NCBI RefSeq assembly: GCF_004801395.1
Contig: NZ_SSOA01000004.1
Span: 62,001-126,000, forward strand
Length of the DNA: 64,000 nucleotides
Reading direction: 5' to 3'
From: Gillisella terrae
GTDB taxonomy: Bacteria > Pseudomonadota > Alphaproteobacteria > Rhizobiales > Rhizobiaceae
The notes beneath the pieces are model-generated. The model ran no database searches, was not told where the DNA came from, and saw only the letters and a program-made list of their open reading frames with translations. Shown here piece after piece: positions 26,677-34,251 of the stretch. Numbering within the stretch: position 1 is the stretch's first letter; each line of letters opens with the position of its first letter. Position numbers and translations under genes: made by a program.

Positions 26677-27816
26677 TCAGAACTTCATGCCCGGCACGGC
26701 CAAGGGATTATCTTCCAGCGCCTGCCTGTCTGGGCGATCCACCGCCACCTTGCCTGTGAAAGCATCAAACAGATCGCGAACATAACGCTCATCCAGCCCG
26801 TCGGTGATCATCACCAGACGGCTGCGGCGGTCTGACGGATCAGGCCAGGCCGCAAGACGATGGGGCGGATGAAAAATCGCCTGGACCCCATGCACCACCA
26901 CAGGCCGCTCCGGCTGATCCTTCAGGCCAACAATGGCCTTCATGCGCAGCATTTTCTCGCCATGCGCCGAACGCATCAAATCGATAAACATATCAAAGGC
27001 GCGCGGATCGATCAGCTCATCATGGAGGATGGAGAAAGAGCGAATGGTATCGCCATGGCGGTTCACATCATGATGATGGTGGTGGTGTCCGTGATCTTCA
27101 TCGTGATGGTGGTGATCATGGTGATCGTGCGCATCTGCATGCTCTTCATCATGCAGCCAGCGCGCAACATCCGGGGTTTTGCTGGCGGGGTCATAAAGCC
27201 CGTTTTCCAACATCGCCACGCTCCCTGCCTCATCACTGTCACCATTGGTGATGGTCGCGCGGGGATTAAGCGTTGAGAGCCGCTTCCTGATCTTGTTCAG
27301 GGTCGCACTGTCGGCAAGGCTTGCCTTGCTCAAAATAAGCCGATCCGCCACCGCCACCTGCCGAACTGCTTCCGGATAGGTGTCGAGTGTCGTCAATCCA
27401 TTGACGGCATCCACCACTGTCACCACGCCTTCGAGCTGGAAAGACTGCGATAGCACGGGATGACCGAGCACAGATTGCAAGACCGGCGCAGGATCGGCAA
27501 GGCCGGTGGTTTCAATCACCACCCGCGACAGGGTTTTCACCCGGCCTGTCTGGAGAGCATCCAACAATTCGGCCAGCGTATCGATCAATTCGCCGCGCAC
27601 GGTGCAGCACAGACAACCATCGGAAAGCTGCACAATCGAATCGCTCGATGATTCCACCAGCAGGTGGTCGATGCTGACCTCGCCAAACTCGTTGATAATC
27701 ACGGCGGCATCGCGCATGGCCGGATCTTTCAACAGCCGGTTCAACAAGGTCGACTTCCCAGCGCCCAGAAAGCCCGTCAAAATCGAAACGGGAATACGAT
27801 CCGCAACAACAGCCAT
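26677..27816 (-). CDS. COG0523 GTPase (CobW/ZigA-type putative zinc metallochaperone)
   Basis: 379 residues from ATG 27816, with AAGG 9 nt upstream; an open frame extends 17 codons further. G3E GTPase with Walker A GFLGAGKST (15-23), the metal-binding CLCC motif (68-71) and NKxD-like region SKASLAD. A His-rich loop with many HH and HDH steps (about residues 226-252) separates the GTPase domain from the CobW C-terminal domain. A Zur-like palindrome about 100 bp upstream argues for a zinc role (ZigA/ZagA type) rather than cobalamin synthesis. Confidence 0.88.
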   Translation of the reverse strand: MAVVADRIPVSILTGFLGAGKSTLLNRLLKDPAMRDAAVIINEFGEVSIDHLLVESSSDSIVQLSDGCLCCTVRGELIDTLAELLDALQTGRVKTLSRVVIETTGLADPAPVLQSVLGHPVLSQSFQLEGVVTVVDAVNGLTTLDTYPEAVRQVAVADRLILSKASLADSATLNKIRKRLSTLNPRATITNGDSDEAGSVAMLENGLYDPASKTPDVARWLHDEEHADAHDHHDHHHHDEDHGHHHHHHDVNRHGDTIRSFSILHDELIDPRAFDMFIDLMRSAHGEKMLRMKAIVGLKDQPERPVVVHGVQAIFHPPHRLAAWPDPSDRRSRLVMITDGLDERYVRDLFDAFTGKVAVDRPDRQALEDNPLAVPGMKF

Positions 27817-27917
27817 TTCGCCAACCTTCTCAAGCTCAGGAGCACCGACAGGGAACCTGTTTCGCACACATCAAATGCGAAAACACATCTGTCCGTGCAA
27901 CGCCTCCCATTGCGCGA

Positions 27918-27932
27918 TGTAATACTATAACG
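27918..27932. promoter_or_regulatory. Zur-type operator upstream of the COG0523 GTPase
   Basis: GTAATA-C-TATAAC (27919-27931) is an imperfect palindrome with one mismatch per arm against GTTATA-n-TATAAC. It matches the Zur-box pattern of alphaproteobacteria as I know it. The position, about 100 bp before the start codon, fits repression of a zinc-starvation gene. Confidence 0.6.
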
Positions 27933-27975
27933 CAGCTACAAATCAAGGCCACATTCTGCCAGGTTCAGACCAAAC

Positions 27976-29070
27976 CTAAAGCTGTGGCCTTGGTGTTGGA
28001 ATAGGAATATTGCCGCTGATCACACCGGGCGCTGGCTCTGGTGGTTCTGTGCCGGGGATAAGACCGGCGAATACGGCAACCGGCGGAGCCGCCATTTCAT
28101 GGATATAAGGCGATTGCAGCTTCATCCGCCCCGCCTCGTCACGGGTTTCAGAGCGCCGTTTACGCGCCTCTGTCGAGCACATCTGAGCCGAGACATCGTT
28201 CACAGCATCAAGACCTTCGACACTATCGGGCCGAAGCGCCGAAAGCGGCTCGCCCGTGGCGCGTGGCATATTGAAATATTTTTGCAGCAAATCGGCGGAC
28301 ATATCCGCCCGCTCCGCCAGGCTGTCAGCCCCAAGAACCACCGAGAGCAAAGTGCGGCCATTGCGGGTGGCCGACGTGATCTGATTAAAGCCAGAAGCGC
28401 AGATATAGCCCGTTTTCATGCCATCTGCGCCGTCAAACCGGCCAATCAGCATATTGACGTTGGGGTAAATCTTCTTGCCGGTGTTGATCGCTTCGATCTT
28501 GAAATAGTTGGAATACTCTGGAAACTCACGGCGAATGGTCACGGCAAGAACCGCAAGATCACGTGCGGTGGAATATTGCCCTGGCGCTGGCAGACCATTG
28601 GGATTGACAAAATGGGTTGACGTCAAGCCAAGCCGGGCTGCCTCGGCATTCATACGGTTGACGAAAGCCTCTTCACTGCCACCGACATTTTCGGCAACCG
28701 CCATGGCAATATCATTGGCCGATTTCACCAGCATCATCCGCAAGGCGCTATCCAGCGTCATCTTTGAGCCGGGCTTGAAATACATCTTGCTGGGCGATTG
28801 CGATGCCGCAAGCGCACTGAGCGTCACAACGCTGTCCAGCTTCACTTCGCCGGCCTTCAAGGCTCGAAAAGTGGTGTAGGCCGTCATCAGCTTGGTCAGC
28901 GATGCCGGATACCACTTTTTGAAACTGTCACGATGCTCCAGCACCGTCATGGATCCTACATCGACCACCAGAACAGGATTGGCAAATGCCGCTACAGGCA
29001 GCAGGGCAATAAGCGTGGTGAGCGTGATCAAGACGCGCCTGAAGGCGCTAGGCTGGCCGGACAATGACAT
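27976..29070 (-). CDS. D-alanyl-D-alanine carboxypeptidase (PBP5/6, DacF-like)
   Basis: 364 residues. A signal peptide (to about residue 30) leads to a penicillin-binding S11 peptidase domain with SLTK (Ser57-Lys60), SAN (117-119) and KTG (219-221). It trims the terminal D-Ala of peptidoglycan stem peptides. The C-terminal 100 residues are Pro-rich (EPPEPAPG, PIPTPRPQL) without a recognisable membrane-anchoring amphipathic helix. The Shine-Dalgarno AAGGAG directly abuts ATG 29070, so the TTG two codons in (29064) would have better spacing and may be the true start. Confidence 0.9.
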   Translation of the reverse strand: MSLSGQPSAFRRVLITLTTLIALLPVAAFANPVLVVDVGSMTVLEHRDSFKKWYPASLTKLMTAYTTFRALKAGEVKLDSVVTLSALAASQSPSKMYFKPGSKMTLDSALRMMLVKSANDIAMAVAENVGGSEEAFVNRMNAEAARLGLTSTHFVNPNGLPAPGQYSTARDLAVLAVTIRREFPEYSNYFKIEAINTGKKIYPNVNMLIGRFDGADGMKTGYICASGFNQITSATRNGRTLLSVVLGADSLAERADMSADLLQKYFNMPRATGEPLSALRPDSVEGLDAVNDVSAQMCSTEARKRRSETRDEAGRMKLQSPYIHEMAAPPVAVFAGLIPGTEPPEPAPGVISGNIPIPTPRPQL

Positions 29071-29238
29071 CTCCTTAACGTAAATCTGTAACGGGCCGCA
29101 TCGAATTCATCTCGTAACGAGCGACTTTATGTCCTATATGTTGCAGCAATGGCAAAGCATACAAGCCACGTCAATCGCAACCGAGTGATAAAAGAGCCGG
29201 GAAGCACCCGGTTCAAACGCATGTGATCAGGAACTTCA

Positions 29239-30402
29239 ATGCCTATCTTGAACCGCGCCGCCGAATTGCAAGCCGATGTCACCGAATGGCGACATCATCT
29301 GCATGAAAACCCGGAAATTCTTTATGAGGTCCACGAGACAGCGGCCTTCGTAGCAGAAAAGCTCAAGGAATTTGGCGTGGACGAGATTGTCACGGGCCTT
29401 GGGCGCACGGGCGTTGTCGGCCTGATCAAAGGCCGCGGCAACGGCAACAACGTGATTGGCCTTCGCGCCGACATGGACGCACTTCCGCTAAAAGAACTGA
29501 CCGGCAAACCATGGGCGTCCAAAACCGATGGCCGCATGCATGCTTGTGGTCATGATGGCCACACCGCCATGTTGCTGGGTGCGTCAAAATATCTCGCCGA
29601 AACCCGCAATTTCAACGGCACTGTTGCCGTGATCTTCCAGCCCGCTGAAGAAGGTGGCGCGGGGGCCCTGGCGATGGTTGAAGACGGTTTGATGGATCGC
29701 TTCAACATCGCGGAAGTCTATGGCATGCACAATATGCCGGGCATGCCGGTGGGCACATTCGCTATCCGCAAGGGCGGCATCATGGCGGCCCCCGACAAGT
29801 TTTTCATCACGATTACCGGCCGCGGCGGCCATGCCGCAGAACCACACCGCGCCATTGATCCGATTGCCATTGGGGCGCAGATTGTCAGCAATTTGCAGCT
29901 GATCACCGCGCGGTCCGCCAATCCGGTGCGCTCGGTTGTGGTCTCCGTCACCCGCTTTCAGGCTGGCACCACCCATAACATCATCCCCGAGACGGCAGAA
30001 CTGACCGGCACCGTGCGCACCCACGACGATGAGACCCAGGATCTGGCCGAGCGCCGCATCCGCGAAATCGTCGAGGGCATTGCATCTGCCCATGGCGCAA
30101 AGGCCGAGGTGATCTATGAGCGCCCCTGCCCGGTCACCAGCAATCATCCGCAGGAAACCGACAATGCAGCGCGTGCAGCCATGGCCATTGTTGGTGAAAA
30201 CAATGTCAACACCAATGTGGACCCCTCCATGGCAGGCGAGGATTTTGCCTTCATGCTTAAAGCCCGCCCCGGCGCCTATATCATGATTGGCAACGGCGAT
30301 ACGGCAGGTCTGCATAATCCAGCCTATGACTTTAACGACGAAGCCATTGGCTATGGTATTTCCTATTGGGTAAAGCTGGCCGAGCAACGCCTCGCCGATT
30401 GA
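29239..30402 (+). CDS. M20-family amidohydrolase (hippurate/N-acyl-amino-acid hydrolase)
   Basis: 387 residues, the full length of the M20D group. Metal and active-site blocks are clear: LRADMDALPL, HACGHDGHTAMLLG, QPAEEGGAGA and, in the C-terminal part, MAGEDFAFML. A dimerisation domain is inserted at about 185-300. Such enzymes cleave N-acyl amino acids, hippurate or auxin conjugates; the substrate is not evident. It is divergent from the D,D-carboxypeptidase. Repeat copy D begins 8 nt after the stop codon. Confidence 0.88.
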   Translation: MPILNRAAELQADVTEWRHHLHENPEILYEVHETAAFVAEKLKEFGVDEIVTGLGRTGVVGLIKGRGNGNNVIGLRADMDALPLKELTGKPWASKTDGRMHACGHDGHTAMLLGASKYLAETRNFNGTVAVIFQPAEEGGAGALAMVEDGLMDRFNIAEVYGMHNMPGMPVGTFAIRKGGIMAAPDKFFITITGRGGHAAEPHRAIDPIAIGAQIVSNLQLITARSANPVRSVVVSVTRFQAGTTHNIIPETAELTGTVRTHDDETQDLAERRIREIVEGIASAHGAKAEVIYERPCPVTSNHPQETDNAARAAMAIVGENNVNTNVDPSMAGEDFAFMLKARPGAYIMIGNGDTAGLHNPAYDFNDEAIGYGISYWVKLAEQRLAD

Positions 30403-30410
30403 TCATCACA

Positions 30411-30512
30411 CTACAGCGCGCGCGCCAAATATGGCGCACGCGCTGTAGTTCTTTAAATCTGCTGCATAATTTTGCCCCTAAATCCACTCGGATTTAAGGA
30501 ATTATGGAGTAA
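30411..30512 (-). repeat. Two-hairpin intergenic repeat, copy D
   Basis: Reverse orientation. The right hairpin comes first with perfect arms CTACAGCGCG (30411-30420) / CGCGCTGTAG (30439-30448) and an inner GCGCCA..TGGCGC stem. The left hairpin (about 30461-30508) is slightly decayed. The second half of the right stem differs from copy A but pairing is preserved. Confidence 0.85.
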
Positions 30513-30544
30513 CAAAACCCTTGGCGAACGCCCAAGGGTTTTGT
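30512..30544. terminator. Bidirectional hairpin terminator before tRNA-Arg
   Basis: Perfect 13-bp arms ACAAAACCCTTGG (30512-30524) and CCAAGGGTTTTGT (30532-30544) around a 7-nt loop. The A-tract on one side and the T-tract on the other allow function in both directions. It would insulate the tRNA from the hydrolase gene. Confidence 0.85.
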
Positions 30545-30559
30545 ATGTAACGGATGAGT

Positions 30560-30636
30560 GGTTCCGTAGCTCAGCAGGATAGAGCATCAGATTCCTAATC
30601 TGAGGGTCACGCGTTCGAATCGCGTCGGGATCACCA
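30560..30636 (+). tRNA. tRNA-Arg (anticodon CCT)
   Basis: 77 nt including encoded CCA. The acceptor stem GGTTCCG/CGGGATC pairs with two G-U steps. The D arm begins GCTC. The anticodon stem TCAGA/TCTGA encloses loop TTCCTAA with anticodon CCT. The T arm ACGCG-TTCGAAT-CGCGT is regular. It reads the Arg codon AGG. Confidence 0.95.
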
Positions 30637-31020
30637 TTTTCTTCCAGAGCGCTATCTCCTATGGAACCCCATTGCTGCTCCCTTAAACAGGAAAGAATTG
30701 GCAGCAGCATCGATGCCCAGCCCATGGCAAAACACGTGCGAAATTCGGTGTTTTCTCATCATGCCGACACAAAGAAGCTATAATTCAACGATTGGACAGA
30801 TGCGGGGGAGTAAGCTAGCCAAATATTTTTTGGCGATTAAGGGTTTTGTTGAGATATTTTCACTCGCTTTTTGGAATTAGCAGCTACAGTCGTTGAAAGG
30901 GGGTAGCTCACCCCCTAAACTAATGCATCGGCGAGGACGTGAAAACGCACGTTCGGAAACGTTCGATGCGCAAACAAATATATAGCATCGTGCCGGTTCT
31001 GATTGTCTGCGCGATGCTAT
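30637..31020. other. Gene-free structured spacer downstream of tRNA-Arg
   Basis: No supported gene in 384 bp. The middle (about 30740-30890) is clearly richer in A+T than its surroundings and holds a consensus TATAAT at 30779-30784. Several inverted repeats follow: AGGGGGT/ACCCCCT (30898-30916), GCATCG (30925-30930) with CGATGC (30964-30969) enclosing ACGTG/CACGT, and ATAGCATCG (30982-30990) with CGATGCTAT (31012-31020). A non-coding RNA is possible. No copy of the tRNA 3' end was seen, so there is no sign of an att site. Confidence 0.5.
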
Positions 31021-31119
31021 TGCATAATTCCTTAAATCGGAGTGGATTTAAGGAATTATGCAGCAGATTTAAAGTGTTACAGCGTCCTTTATGCGCCATA
31101 TATGATGAGAGGCGCTGTA
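31021..31119 (+). repeat. Two-hairpin intergenic repeat, copy E (best preserved)
   Basis: The left hairpin is a perfect 18-bp stem, TGCATAATTCCTTAAATC against GATTTAAGGAATTATGCA, with loop GGAGTG (31021-31062). A linker CAGATTTAAAGTGT leads to the right hairpin TACAGCG..CGCTGTA (31078-31119). The copy ends 50 bp before the AI-2E family start codon and would be in its leader. Confidence 0.9.
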
Positions 31120-31168
31120 AGGGGCCGTGGCAATACGGGCTTTATCGCCAGCATTGAGAATTCGGAGT

Positions 31169-32323
31169 ATGCAGGTGACTGTGAGAAGTGCAAAGACCGA
31201 GGCTGTCGCAAAACCTGCCTCTTCTCCCGTGGTACGCAGAGCGGCGTCGGACCGTCATGCGCTTGTCGCTCCAACCTCCGCAGCCCGCTGGTTGCTGGTG
31301 GCCGTTTTGCTGGCCAGCGCCTATTTCTTCTATGGCTTTCTGGTGCCGCTGCTGGCCGCAATGGTGATTGGCTTCGCCAGTTGGCCCTTGTATCGACGCC
31401 TGCTGAGCGCCGTCGGCTACAACAGAACCATCGCTGCCACCATCGCTATTATTCTGGTTGTTTCATTCATCGTTGTGCCCCTTTCACTGGCAGGCATCTA
31501 CGCTGTGGCTGAAATCAAGACCTGGGGAGCCTGGGCGCTCAAAGCCAACGAACTTGGCGCACCTGTGCCGCTGTGGATTCAACAGGTTCCCTTTGCTGGT
31601 GCATGGCTTGCTGCCCATTGGGATCAATATGTCGGCCATCCGGGTGCACTTGGCGAATTGGTGCAACTGATAAGCGGTGCCAATATTGGTACCATCTATC
31701 GCGGCATTCTGGTCATTGGGGCTTCGGCCTTCCACGGCGTGTTAACCCTGCTTTTCATGCTGATCTCGCTGTTCTTTATCTATCGCGATGGCGAGCGGAT
31801 CGTGGAACAAGTGGATATTGTTGGTGAACGTATTCTGCCCGGTCGTTGGGAGCGCGTTTCGCGCCTGGTGCCGCTCACCATCAGCTCAACTGTTACAGGC
31901 ATGACCGTTATTGCCATTGGTGAAGGCATTGTGCTGGGCATCGCCTATTGGATTGCAGGCGTCCCCTCACCCGTTACGCTTGGCATTATAACCGGCTTTA
32001 TGGCCCTGATTCCGGGCGGAGCACCGCTATCCTTTACATTGGTATCCATCTATCTCGCGGCTCGCGGTACCGTCGTTGCCGGCGTCGCTCTGCTGGTTTG
32101 GGGATGCGTGGAGCTTTTCATCGTCGATAAAACCCTCAGGCCGCGCCTGGTCGGGGGCCCGATCAAGCTTCCTTTCCTGCCGACCTTCTTTGGCCTGGTC
32201 GGCGGCGTCAAGACAATGGGATTGCTTGGCCTGTTTGTGGGACCGGTTCTGATGGCTATTCTTGTGGCAATCTGGCGCGAATGGCTGCTTGAGGCGCGCC
32301 AAGAAGCCTCCGAAATCAAGTAG
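31169..32323 (+). CDS. AI-2E family transporter (UPF0118 permease)
   Basis: 384 residues from ATG 31169. GGAG (31164-31167) is too close to that ATG but well spaced for GTG 31175, so either may be used; a frame from GTG 31127 runs into repeat E. About eight membrane helices arranged in the family pattern, with FMALIPGGAPLSF and KLPFLPTFFGLVGGVKTMGLLGLFVGPV near the end (given here as FFGLVGGVKTMG and GLFVGPV). Members export or exchange small molecules; AI-2 transport itself should not be assumed. It converges with visR. Confidence 0.82.
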   Translation: MQVTVRSAKTEAVAKPASSPVVRRAASDRHALVAPTSAARWLLVAVLLASAYFFYGFLVPLLAAMVIGFASWPLYRRLLSAVGYNRTIAATIAIILVVSFIVVPLSLAGIYAVAEIKTWGAWALKANELGAPVPLWIQQVPFAGAWLAAHWDQYVGHPGALGELVQLISGANIGTIYRGILVIGASAFHGVLTLLFMLISLFFIYRDGERIVEQVDIVGERILPGRWERVSRLVPLTISSTVTGMTVIAIGEGIVLGIAYWIAGVPSPVTLGIITGFMALIPGGAPLSFTLVSIYLAARGTVVAGVALLVWGCVELFIVDKTLRPRLVGGPIKLPFLPTFFGLVGGVKTMGLLGLFVGPVLMAILVAIWREWLLEARQEASEIK

Positions 32324-32349
32324 AGAGCGTCAGCGGTTTGGAACAAGTC

Positions 32350-32395
32350 GTTACAGCGCCGTGCGTTTTATAAAACGCACAAAGCACTCTGTAAC
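32350..32395 (-). repeat. Right-hairpin-only copy F of the intergenic repeat
   Basis: Outer arms GTTACAG (32350-32356) / CTGTAAC (32389-32395) enclose a perfect 20-bp palindrome GTGCGTTTTATAAAACGCAC (32361-32380). The left hairpin is absent. It fills the spacer between the convergent AI-2E and visR genes and ends 3 bp from the visR stop, so it may serve as a shared terminator. Confidence 0.7.
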
Positions 32396-32398
32396 GCT

Positions 32399-33154
32399 TT
32401 AGTTGATATAACCCAGACGAATAGCCTTGGCGATGGCCTGAATTCGGTTCACCGAATCCAGCTTGATGGTTGCAGATCCCAGATATGCATTCACGGTATG
32501 AACCGACAGGCCGAGATTGTCGGCAATTTCTTCGCTAATTCGACCATCCCCTGCCAATTGCAGACATGCAATTTCTCTATCGCTGAGCGCCTCCGATTGC
32601 GTCATCTTGCGTTCGCTCATCGAGAGGATGTCCATCATCAGCTTGCAGCTGCGATTGTGGAGATCAATAATCACTTCGCTGCTCAAATCGTCAGAGCTGC
32701 TCATCCCAAACACAACAAAACCGTTACCCACAGCCCCCAGCCGAACCGGGAAAGCCAAGCCAGCGAAGGGGAGATTGGCTGTTGGGAGGCGTGACACAAA
32801 GGCACCAAAATCACTACTGGTGCAGCTTATGGCATCGTTCTTTGCATTCCACATCAATGGCAAAAGCAAATCATCGATATGACTGAGCAGCAAATCACCA
32901 TAGCAGGCCACAAAGGCATCACTGTAACTACCACCCGCGCCACCCGCAGCCCAGCTCTCGCACTCACAAGACAGTACCCGTTTGCGCGGCAATCCAGATC
33001 CGGTGACACGAAATACGGCAAAGCTTCGTGCTTGAATAAGCTTTTGCATAGCAATCAACTTGGGGAAAATATCACCTCGGCTGGACATGATCCTGCTTTT
33101 CAGCTCGGCTCCCATGCCACTTCTGCCGCTCGACATTTCTCCATTGAACGCCAT
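32399..33154 (-). CDS. visR: LuxR-type transcriptional regulator VisR
   Basis: 251 residues. A C-terminal LuxR-type helix-turn-helix (about 188-248: LSDREIACLQLAGDGRISEEIADNLGLS) is preceded by a sensor-like domain without a recognised ligand site. In Sinorhizobium and Agrobacterium VisN and VisR act together as the top-level activator of flagellar, motility and chemotaxis genes. It lies 10 bp downstream of visN and shares its promoter. Assignment rests on paired LuxR genes directly beside fliF and the che operon. Confidence 0.88.
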   Translation of the reverse strand: MAFNGEMSSGRSGMGAELKSRIMSSRGDIFPKLIAMQKLIQARSFAVFRVTGSGLPRKRVLSCECESWAAGGAGGSYSDAFVACYGDLLLSHIDDLLLPLMWNAKNDAISCTSSDFGAFVSRLPTANLPFAGLAFPVRLGAVGNGFVVFGMSSSDDLSSEVIIDLHNRSCKLMMDILSMSERKMTQSEALSDREIACLQLAGDGRISEEIADNLGLSVHTVNAYLGSATIKLDSVNRIQAIAKAIRLGYIN

Positions 33155-33164
33155 AAATCGCCTC

Positions 33165-33911
33165 TTAAACCAGGTTGTTCCGAACAGCGTAAGCGATTGC
33201 TTCGGATCGGGTTTTCGTCGCCGTCTTCCGCATCACACTGGTAATATAATTGTTAATTGTATTGCGCGAGATGCCCAAAATCGTGGCGATTTCATCGCTG
33301 GTCTTGCCTTCGGCAATCCAGAACAGGCATTCAAGCTCACGTTCTGTCAGCTCAAAATCCCGATCTGCTTTTTGAGAACGGCCTGCGGAAAGGCTTACAC
33401 AATACGCGGCCAGCAAACCGACATCGCGCAATCGATCCGGGGAAATCACGAAGCCATCGGGCAAAAGCAGAACCAACGCGAGGCGTGTGCGACCAACATT
33501 GAACATCACGGAGCAATATTGACGGCTGGCGCCGGCTGGCACATCGATATTGGTCGGCAAAAGGACAAATTTGGCCTGGAGAAGGCCCATGCACTTTTCA
33601 AGTTCTGTTGCACGGGAACACGAACCGGCGAGTTCACTGGCGAGACTGCGGGCCAGATCAAATGGCCAATCCGCCGTCACAACAAAGTCCAGGCCCTGCT
33701 CCTGAATGAGATCATAACGCGCAAGCAAATAATGTGAAGCACCGGCATAATCTGCCAGAATTCGCATGGCAACGGGAAGATTTCCCAAGGACGCCGCGGC
33801 TGAAAGCTGCTTGATCATGTGATCTCGCAACCTTTGACCGTTGCTCCTGTCCGCCATGACAGGATTCCGGATCCCTAGATCACCCACCGGCGCCAGGAGT
33901 TCCACATTCAT
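33165..33911 (-). CDS. visN: LuxR-type transcriptional regulator VisN
   Basis: 248 residues. The LuxR helix-turn-helix is at about 185-243 (LTERELECLFWIAEGKTSDEIATILGIS). The N-terminal domain resembles the autoinducer-binding fold of LuxR relatives in outline, but no autoinducer synthase is nearby. It is the first gene of visN-visR and the probable partner of VisR in a heteromeric motility activator. It is separated from fliF by 340 bp containing the fliF terminator and a decayed repeat, so visNR is a separate unit. Confidence 0.88.
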   Translation of the reverse strand: MNVELLAPVGDLGIRNPVMADRSNGQRLRDHMIKQLSAAASLGNLPVAMRILADYAGASHYLLARYDLIQEQGLDFVVTADWPFDLARSLASELAGSCSRATELEKCMGLLQAKFVLLPTNIDVPAGASRQYCSVMFNVGRTRLALVLLLPDGFVISPDRLRDVGLLAAYCVSLSAGRSQKADRDFELTERELECLFWIAEGKTSDEIATILGISRNTINNYITSVMRKTATKTRSEAIAYAVRNNLV

Positions 33912-33994
33912 AACGCTCCCCTTTCAAGGGATGATACGGCACCTCTCGTTATGCTTTACCGCGGAAGCCGCCATTTCCGCAGTGACGCTCATCA

Positions 33995-34091
33995 CAACAC
34001 GGCACATTTCAAAAAATGCACAAAACATGCTGTAACACTTGAAATTTGTTTCATAACCCCCTCAAACCGAAGGATTCAGGGGCAATGCTGC
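33995..34091 (-). repeat. Decayed copy K of the intergenic repeat
   Basis: The order and spacing of landmarks match a reverse copy: TGCACAAAACATGCTGTAACACTT, then ATTTGTTTCATAA, CCCTCAAACCGAAGGATTCAGGGG and AATGCTGC (each given separately). Many changes have broken the left hairpin, although CCCCTCAAACC..GGATTCAGGGG still pairs at its ends. It lies between fliF and visN. Confidence 0.5.
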
Positions 34092-34191
34092 GACCCGCGA
34101 AATGCGCGAATCACCTGAACCTATTCTAGGTAAAACTTCGTTAAACACCACTAGGGGAAACGCAGAAGGTGTGGCTTATGAGCATCATCCA

Positions 34192-34224
34192 AAAGGAAGC
34201 TGCGCGAACGAAGGTCCGCGCAGC
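34192..34224 (-). terminator. fliF terminator
   Basis: Read on the minus strand: GCTGCGCG, a 10-nt loop, CGCGCAGC, then TTCCTTTT. Arms are at 34199-34206 and 34217-34224. It lies 28 nt past the fliF stop codon. The spacer 33912-34251 otherwise holds the decayed repeat and the visN promoter region. Confidence 0.75.
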
Positions 34225-34251
34225 AAAATTGAGACAGGATATGGGGGGCGT

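Noticed and set aside
30560-30636. tRNA-Arg as an integration site for a genomic island
   Set aside because: No integrase and no duplicate of the tRNA 3' end follow; the downstream spacer is only 0.5 kb before a permease gene.
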